From an uncultured Treponema sp. (GTDB taxonomy: Bacteria; Spirochaetota; Spirochaetia; Treponematales; Treponemataceae), in the NCBI GenBank assembly GCA_937902445.1, contig CALELJ010000238.1, forward strand, positions 1 to 9,933: a stretch of DNA of 9,933 bases. The letters run 5' to 3'. Under the pieces are notes generated by a model. That model had not been told where the DNA came from and did no database searches. It was given only the letters and a program-made list of their open reading frames with translations. A program made the translations under genes and the position numbers. This document shows positions 6,878 through 9,933 of this stretch, piece by piece (the stretch's first letter is position 1; each line of letters starts with the position of its first letter).

Positions 6878-8230
6878 TTATTTCTGGCTTTCGATGTATT
6901 CGTGGTAGCGTTTCCACCAGGCAAGTTCTGTGACGTTGTTCTTTTCTTCTTCCTGCTTGAAGAAGTTGTCACAATTTTCAAATGTATCTCTTCTTGCAAG
7001 TACAGCATCAGAAATGCAAGGTTCAAACTGAATTCCCCTCAGTTCGCGGAAAATTTCCATTGCCTTGTCTATATCCATAGGCTGCTTGTAAAGACGTCTG
7101 CTCAGAAGGGCGTCAAGAACATCAGCTGCCGCCATGATTCTTGCAAATAAAGGAATTTCTGTTCCGGAAAGGCCATACGGGTATCCTGTGCCATCCCATT
7201 TTTCATGGTGGTAAAGGCATACATCTTCAGCAACCCTGTTGAATTTTCCGTCTGCGATCGGAGGAAGGACTTCAAGAATCTTTTTTCCTTCTTCCGGATG
7301 GCTCTTCATTATGTCAAACTCCTGAGGAGTGAATTTACCCGGTTTATTGAGAATTCCTTCAGGAATATGGATTTTACCGATGTCATGGAGAAGGGCTGCG
7401 TTGCAAAGCATGTTTATTTTGTCATCTGTAAGGTCTGCAAGATAATGTCCCGTTTCCTGAAGCTCACGGGCGATGATTCCAACATAAGTCTGGGTATGAA
7501 GGACATGGTTGCCCGTAAACATGTCATGGCTGTTGAGGATTTTTGATACGAATTTGAATATCTTGCTCTGAGTTTCCTCAAGTTCAACATTCTTTTCCGC
7601 AAGGGTAATGTTCATGACGTTTGTGGAATCAATATGCTGGATGAGGCTTTCAAGATTCTTGCGTCCCATTTTTGTCATTATCATGGCAAGTATGTGGGTA
7701 AAAAAAAGTTCCATGGAGAAACCTATGGTGTACCGTATGAAAAATTCATTTGGCGTATAGATTTCCGCAGTGAATGGCTCGCATTGCTTGATGAATCTGG
7801 TTTTGATGTACATGGAAACCATCATGGCAACCCAGCTGTAGAAAGAAACTACTCTTGTACATCTCTTGCTGTAGTAAAGTGAAGCAAGAAACGGGAAAAA
7901 TCCATAGGAAATGTAAATTCCGACCCTTCCGTTGGCGGCAATTATGGAAACGATGGTGGTACAGCTGAATATGCCAAGATATTTTGTAAAATTCGGAAGA
8001 TTCAGGAATTTATACACGAGAAAGTTGATCAGTGAAAGGGAAGAAATGAGAATCTGGATTTTCAACAGGTAAAGATTTGGAATTTCCCATGCCCCAAAGA
8101 CATTGCCAAGGTATAGGGCAAGCGGAAGAAAATTCAGGCAGAAATAGACATACTGAACTTTGCCGTTGATCTGAGAAATATTCTGTCTTAAGAAATCCTT
8201 ATTATTGTCCAAGGCTCCCATAGATGACAT
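6878..8230 (-). CDS. Membrane-anchored HD-GYP domain protein, probable cyclic-di-GMP phosphodiesterase
   Basis: Probable integral membrane phosphodiesterase hydrolysing cyclic-di-GMP. The N-terminal half has about six hydrophobic helices (near 27-46, 53-73, 84-98, 103-119, 126-141 and 165-186) of a type I cannot name, presumably sensory. A short helical linker (about 195-225) leads to the HD-GYP domain (about 225-420). Its metal and active-site motifs are intact: GNH (240-242), LLHDIGKIHIP with H282/D283, KSHPEEG (H311), HHEKWDGTGYP (341-351) and AAADVLDALLSRR with D370. No response-regulator, GGDEF or PAS domain is fused. The gene converges on the chemoreceptor and lies 86 bp after the S66 peptidase gene with its own promoter. 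Translation may start at the ATG at 8230 or the fourth-codon ATG at 8221; neither has a Shine-Dalgarno sequence. Confidence 0.92.
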   Translation of the reverse strand: MSSMGALDNNKDFLRQNISQINGKVQYVYFCLNFLPLALYLGNVFGAWEIPNLYLLKIQILISSLSLINFLVYKFLNLPNFTKYLGIFSCTTIVSIIAANGRVGIYISYGFFPFLASLYYSKRCTRVVSFYSWVAMMVSMYIKTRFIKQCEPFTAEIYTPNEFFIRYTIGFSMELFFTHILAMIMTKMGRKNLESLIQHIDSTNVMNITLAEKNVELEETQSKIFKFVSKILNSHDMFTGNHVLHTQTYVGIIARELQETGHYLADLTDDKINMLCNAALLHDIGKIHIPEGILNKPGKFTPQEFDIMKSHPEEGKKILEVLPPIADGKFNRVAEDVCLYHHEKWDGTGYPYGLSGTEIPLFARIMAAADVLDALLSRRLYKQPMDIDKAMEIFRELRGIQFEPCISDAVLARRDTFENCDNFFKQEEEKNNVTELAWWKRYHEYIESQK

Positions 8231-8232
8231 AA

Positions 8233-8260
8233 ATTATAGTATAGTTTTAGCGGAATTCAA
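8233..8260 (-). promoter_or_regulatory. Promoter overlapping the HD-GYP start region
   Basis: On the minus strand TTGAAT (8260-8255), a 16-bp spacer and a perfect TATAAT (8238-8233) form a good sigma-70 promoter, but its expected start point (near 8226) lies downstream of the first ATG (8230). That would favour the second ATG (8221) with a leader of about 5 nt. An overlapping TATACT (8243-8238) lies 7 nt before the first ATG and would give a leaderless message. Confidence 0.55.
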
Positions 8261-8316
8261 CCGAATTTATCGAAAAAACTCTAAAATCTCTGGCTATGTA
8301 TTTATGCTGTCGCAGT

Positions 8317-9384
8317 TCAGGAAAGTTTGAAGTCTATGCTGATCTCGTTGCTTTTTACCCTGACCCTGGACATTGCGCCCATGACCAGCGGCATTGCAGG
8401 ATCAATGTGTCCTATGTCGCAGTCCATGATGACCGGAACACCAAGGTCCCCGAGAATGTCCGTGACGGCATTGTACTGGTTGACTCCCATCATTTCCTTT
8501 TCAAAAGAAGAAAGGGGCCTGCCGATAAGGAATCCCCCAGTCCTGTCAAACCAGCCCGCATTCTTCAGATGCCATATCTGCCGTCTGATTTCCATTGGAT
8601 TTGCATCGCAGCTTTCCAGAACCCATATAATCTTTTTGTCATCCAGTTCAGCATTGAATTCTTTCATGCAGTCTAGTTTTGTTCCGCATAGATTGGCAAG
8701 AACGTCGAGACATCCTCCAAGAAGCATGCCTTCAAATTCGATGGTTTCATCACCCGCGCCTGTGAGGGTTCCGCCTTGAGGAATAAAGGATGAAAGAATT
8801 TTAGGTGCCGTAAGGGAATAGGTATGGTCCGAAAAATCCCCAGCAGGATCAGCATCGTCTTCCGGTCTCTGGTATTTTTCATAGCCTTTGACGGAAGAAA
8901 TTTTTCCGCATAAAAGATCAAATGCGTCCGACTCGCTCTGTTCCCATTTTTTTCCGAAGCCTCCAATGCATGGTCCATAAATTGCTGCGGTACGTGAAAC
9001 TGTCACAAGCGGAAAAATGAAATTCGTGTTGTCCGAGTAGCCCATATACCATTTTGGACTGCATTCCCGTAGTTTCTGAAAGTCAACAAGGCCTGCGGTC
9101 TCGCACATCATTTCGCCGCCGCCAGCAGATATTACAGCCGGAACTGATTCCGCCGTGTAGAATTCCACAAGTTCTTTTGCGCATACAGAGGGTTCCGTAG
9201 AAATTCCCTTGCCGTCACACATGAATACCGTGTCTCCAGCTTTTATTTTGAATCCCTTATCCTCCAGGATTTTTTTTGCGGTCTTGAATTTTGTGATGTA
9301 GGGTTCAGTTGCACATCCAAATGATGGGGCAGTGACTCCTATGGTGTCATTTTCCTTTATGAAAGGCGGAATTTTTATTTTCAT
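8317..9384 (-). CDS. S66 family serine peptidase (LD-carboxypeptidase / MccF-like)
   Basis: Cytoplasmic serine peptidase of family S66, whose members either trim the terminal D-Ala from L,D-linked murein peptides during recycling (LdcA) or cleave microcin C-type conjugates (MccF). The Ser-Glu-His triad is visible: S117 in MGYSDNT (114-120), E257 in WVLESCD (254-260) and H326 in GHIDPAMPL (325-333). The conserved middle motif LLGGCLDVLANLCGT (221-235) is present. The N-terminus MKIKIPPFIKENDTIGVTAPS matches the usual family opening and so fixes the start; no signal peptide is seen. Near residue 88 it reads AGGGEMMCE rather than the RGGYG of classic LdcA, placing it in a MccF-like branch as I recall. 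No microcin or cell-wall gene is adjacent, so the substrate is unresolved. The upstream region has an extended -10 but no Shine-Dalgarno sequence. Confidence 0.9.
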   Translation of the reverse strand: MKIKIPPFIKENDTIGVTAPSFGCATEPYITKFKTAKKILEDKGFKIKAGDTVFMCDGKGISTEPSVCAKELVEFYTAESVPAVISAGGGEMMCETAGLVDFQKLRECSPKWYMGYSDNTNFIFPLVTVSRTAAIYGPCIGGFGKKWEQSESDAFDLLCGKISSVKGYEKYQRPEDDADPAGDFSDHTYSLTAPKILSSFIPQGGTLTGAGDETIEFEGMLLGGCLDVLANLCGTKLDCMKEFNAELDDKKIIWVLESCDANPMEIRRQIWHLKNAGWFDRTGGFLIGRPLSSFEKEMMGVNQYNAVTDILGDLGVPVIMDCDIGHIDPAMPLVMGAMSRVRVKSNEISIDFKLS

Positions 9385-9390
9385 GGAACC

Positions 9391-9399
9391 ATTCTAGCA
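9391..9399 (-). promoter_or_regulatory. Extended -10 directly before the S66 peptidase ATG
   Basis: On the minus strand TGCTAGAAT (9399-9391) is an extended -10 (TGn plus TAGAAT, 5 of 6 to TATAAT). Exactly 6 nt (GGTTCC) separate it from the ATG at 9384, and there is no Shine-Dalgarno sequence. The predicted transcription start coincides with the start codon, and that codon is independently supported by the family N-terminus. Confidence 0.5.
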
Positions 9400-9450
9400 C
9401 ACAGTTTTTCTTTAAGACAGAAGAATTTGGGCAAATCAAATTTTAAAGAT

Positions 9451-9479
9451 TTTACTAGATTAATAGGCCAAAGTATAAT
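9451..9479 (+). promoter_or_regulatory. Promoter of the HU gene
   Basis: TTTACT (9451-9456, 4 of 6 to TTGACA), a 17-bp spacer and TATAAT (9474-9479) form a good sigma-70 promoter. A second TATAAT overlaps at 9479-9484. Transcription would start near 9486, giving a leader of about 58 nt. Confidence 0.65.
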
Positions 9480-9492
9480 ATAATTTCGTCTA

Positions 9493-9520
9493 ATGCACTT
9501 CCTAAAACTTTTTGGTGCAT
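9493..9520 (+). repeat. Inverted repeat in the HU leader
   Basis: ATGCAC (9493-9498) and GTGCAT (9515-9520) are exactly complementary around a 16-nt loop, 13 nt before the Shine-Dalgarno sequence. It may be a 5' leader hairpin or a protein-binding dyad. Confidence 0.4.
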
Positions 9521-9533
9521 AAACAAACAAAGT

Positions 9534-9537
9534 GGAG
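9534..9537 (+). promoter_or_regulatory. Ribosome binding site of the HU gene
   Basis: GGAG lies 6 nt before the ATG at 9544. It selects that ATG over an in-frame GTG at 9532, which would itself overlap this site. Confidence 0.7.
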
Positions 9538-9543
9538 ATAAAA

Positions 9544-9822
9544 ATGAACAAATCAGAATTGATTGACAAGATGGCAAAAGAAACAGGTCTTACAAAGAAA
9601 GACACAGAAAAGGCTCTTGCAGCTTTTACAACAATCGTTTCTAAGGAACTTTCAAAGTCAAATGATGTTCAGCTTATTGGTTTCGGAACATTTACAGTAG
9701 CAAAGAGAGCTGCACGCGAAGGTATCAACCCATTGACAAAGGAAAAGATCAAGATCGCAGCTTCAAAGACTCCAAAGTTCAAGCCAGGAAAGGCACTCAA
9801 GGATCTCGTAAACAAGAAATAA
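9544..9822 (+). CDS. HU-family DNA-binding protein
   Basis: Small nucleoid protein (92 aa, typical HU length) that binds DNA as a dimer and bends it. The N-terminus MNKSELIDKMAKETGL and the GFGTF turn (46-50) are canonical, followed by the DNA-binding arm (about 53-76) with the intercalating proline P63 in INPLT, and the C-terminal FKPGKALKDLVNKK. At the arm tip the usual RNP reads INP (Ile61), a modest departure from E. coli HU. No paralogue is nearby to say whether it forms a homo- or heterodimer; HU is more likely than IHF because only one subunit is seen and the N-terminus is HU-like. It is monocistronic, with its own promoter, ribosome binding site and terminator. The ATG at 9544 is chosen from the ribosome binding site and family length. 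Confidence 0.95.
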   Translation: MNKSELIDKMAKETGLTKKDTEKALAAFTTIVSKELSKSNDVQLIGFGTFTVAKRAAREGINPLTKEKIKIAASKTPKFKPGKALKDLVNKK

Positions 9823-9845
9823 TCTGTGGGATTCACAAAAGAACG

Positions 9846-9875
9846 GGCCACCTTTTCAGGTGGTCTTTTTTTTTT
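9846..9875 (+). terminator. Intrinsic terminator of the HU gene
   Basis: GGCCACC (9846-9852) pairs with GGTGGTC (9859-9865) around the loop TTTTCA, with one G-U pair, followed by ten T residues (9866-9875). It lies 23 nt after the HU stop codon. Confidence 0.9.
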
Positions 9876-9895
9876 ACTCTGGAGAAATTTTCATA

Positions 9896-9914
9896 ATTTT
9901 TTTTGAAAAAAAAT
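9896..9914. repeat. Perfect A/T inverted repeat at the window end
   Basis: One A, eight T, a single G, eight A and one T form a perfect 9-bp inverted repeat around the central G at 9905. Paired T- and A-tracts suggest bent DNA upstream of whatever gene follows; a one-base loop makes a transcript hairpin unlikely at full length. Confidence 0.5.
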
Positions 9915-9933
9915 GCAAATTTTAGAAATTGCT

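Noticed and set aside
8231..8316. Terminator after the S66 peptidase gene.
   Set aside because: A T-run is present on the minus strand but no stable hairpin precedes it.
8327..8779. 150-codon open frame on the plus strand opposite the S66 peptidase gene.
   Set aside because: Antisense to a gene with intact catalytic motifs, with low-complexity Ser/Pro-rich content and no ribosome binding site.
9913..9933. ATG at 9913 with an open frame to the window end, possibly a new gene start.
   Set aside because: Only seven codons are visible, with no ribosome binding site and an A-tract making a chance ATG likely.

Overview
The window looks like ordinary chromosomal DNA from a spirochaete, most likely a host-associated Treponema. 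This is inferred from protein style, moderate G+C with AT-rich intergenic DNA, long hairpin terminators and gene content (dCache chemoreceptor, membrane HD-GYP protein, HU). No rRNA, tRNA, CRISPR array, transposase or phage gene was seen.

Layout. Positions 50-1174 (minus) hold a free-standing RlmK-type 23S rRNA guanine methyltransferase. A 46-bp intergenic stretch separates it from a divergent plus-strand pair: an RhlB-like DEAD-box RNA helicase (1221-2864) and, 18 bp later, a YbiT-like ABC-F ATPase (2883-4523). These three form a ribosome/RNA-handling block. A promoter-bearing gap leads to a methyl-accepting chemotaxis receptor (4661-6748), which ends at a very long hairpin terminator. Facing it on the minus strand are a six-helix membrane HD-GYP protein, probably a cyclic-di-GMP phosphodiesterase (6878-8230), and a cytoplasmic S66 (LD-carboxypeptidase/MccF-type) peptidase (8317-9384). 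Divergent from the peptidase is an HU-family DNA-binding protein (9544-9822) with its own promoter and terminator.

How the genes relate. The helicase and ABC-F genes are probably one transcript and, with the divergent methyltransferase, suggest a small translation/ribosome-assembly cluster. The chemoreceptor and HD-GYP protein are convergent sensory genes that could both feed motility control, but nothing in the sequence shows direct coupling.

Most notable observations. (1) The ABC-F protein has lost every key residue group of one of its two composite ATP sites (Walker A lysine, Q-loop Gln, Walker B Glu and the partner signature), while the other site is intact. (2) Four of the seven genes lack a Shine-Dalgarno sequence and instead have a -10-like hexamer 6-7 nt before the start codon, which suggests leaderless mRNAs; the other three have normal ribosome binding sites. 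(3) The chemoreceptor terminator has a 25-bp stem with a single mismatch, far longer than termination needs. I did not find a clearly new multi-gene system.
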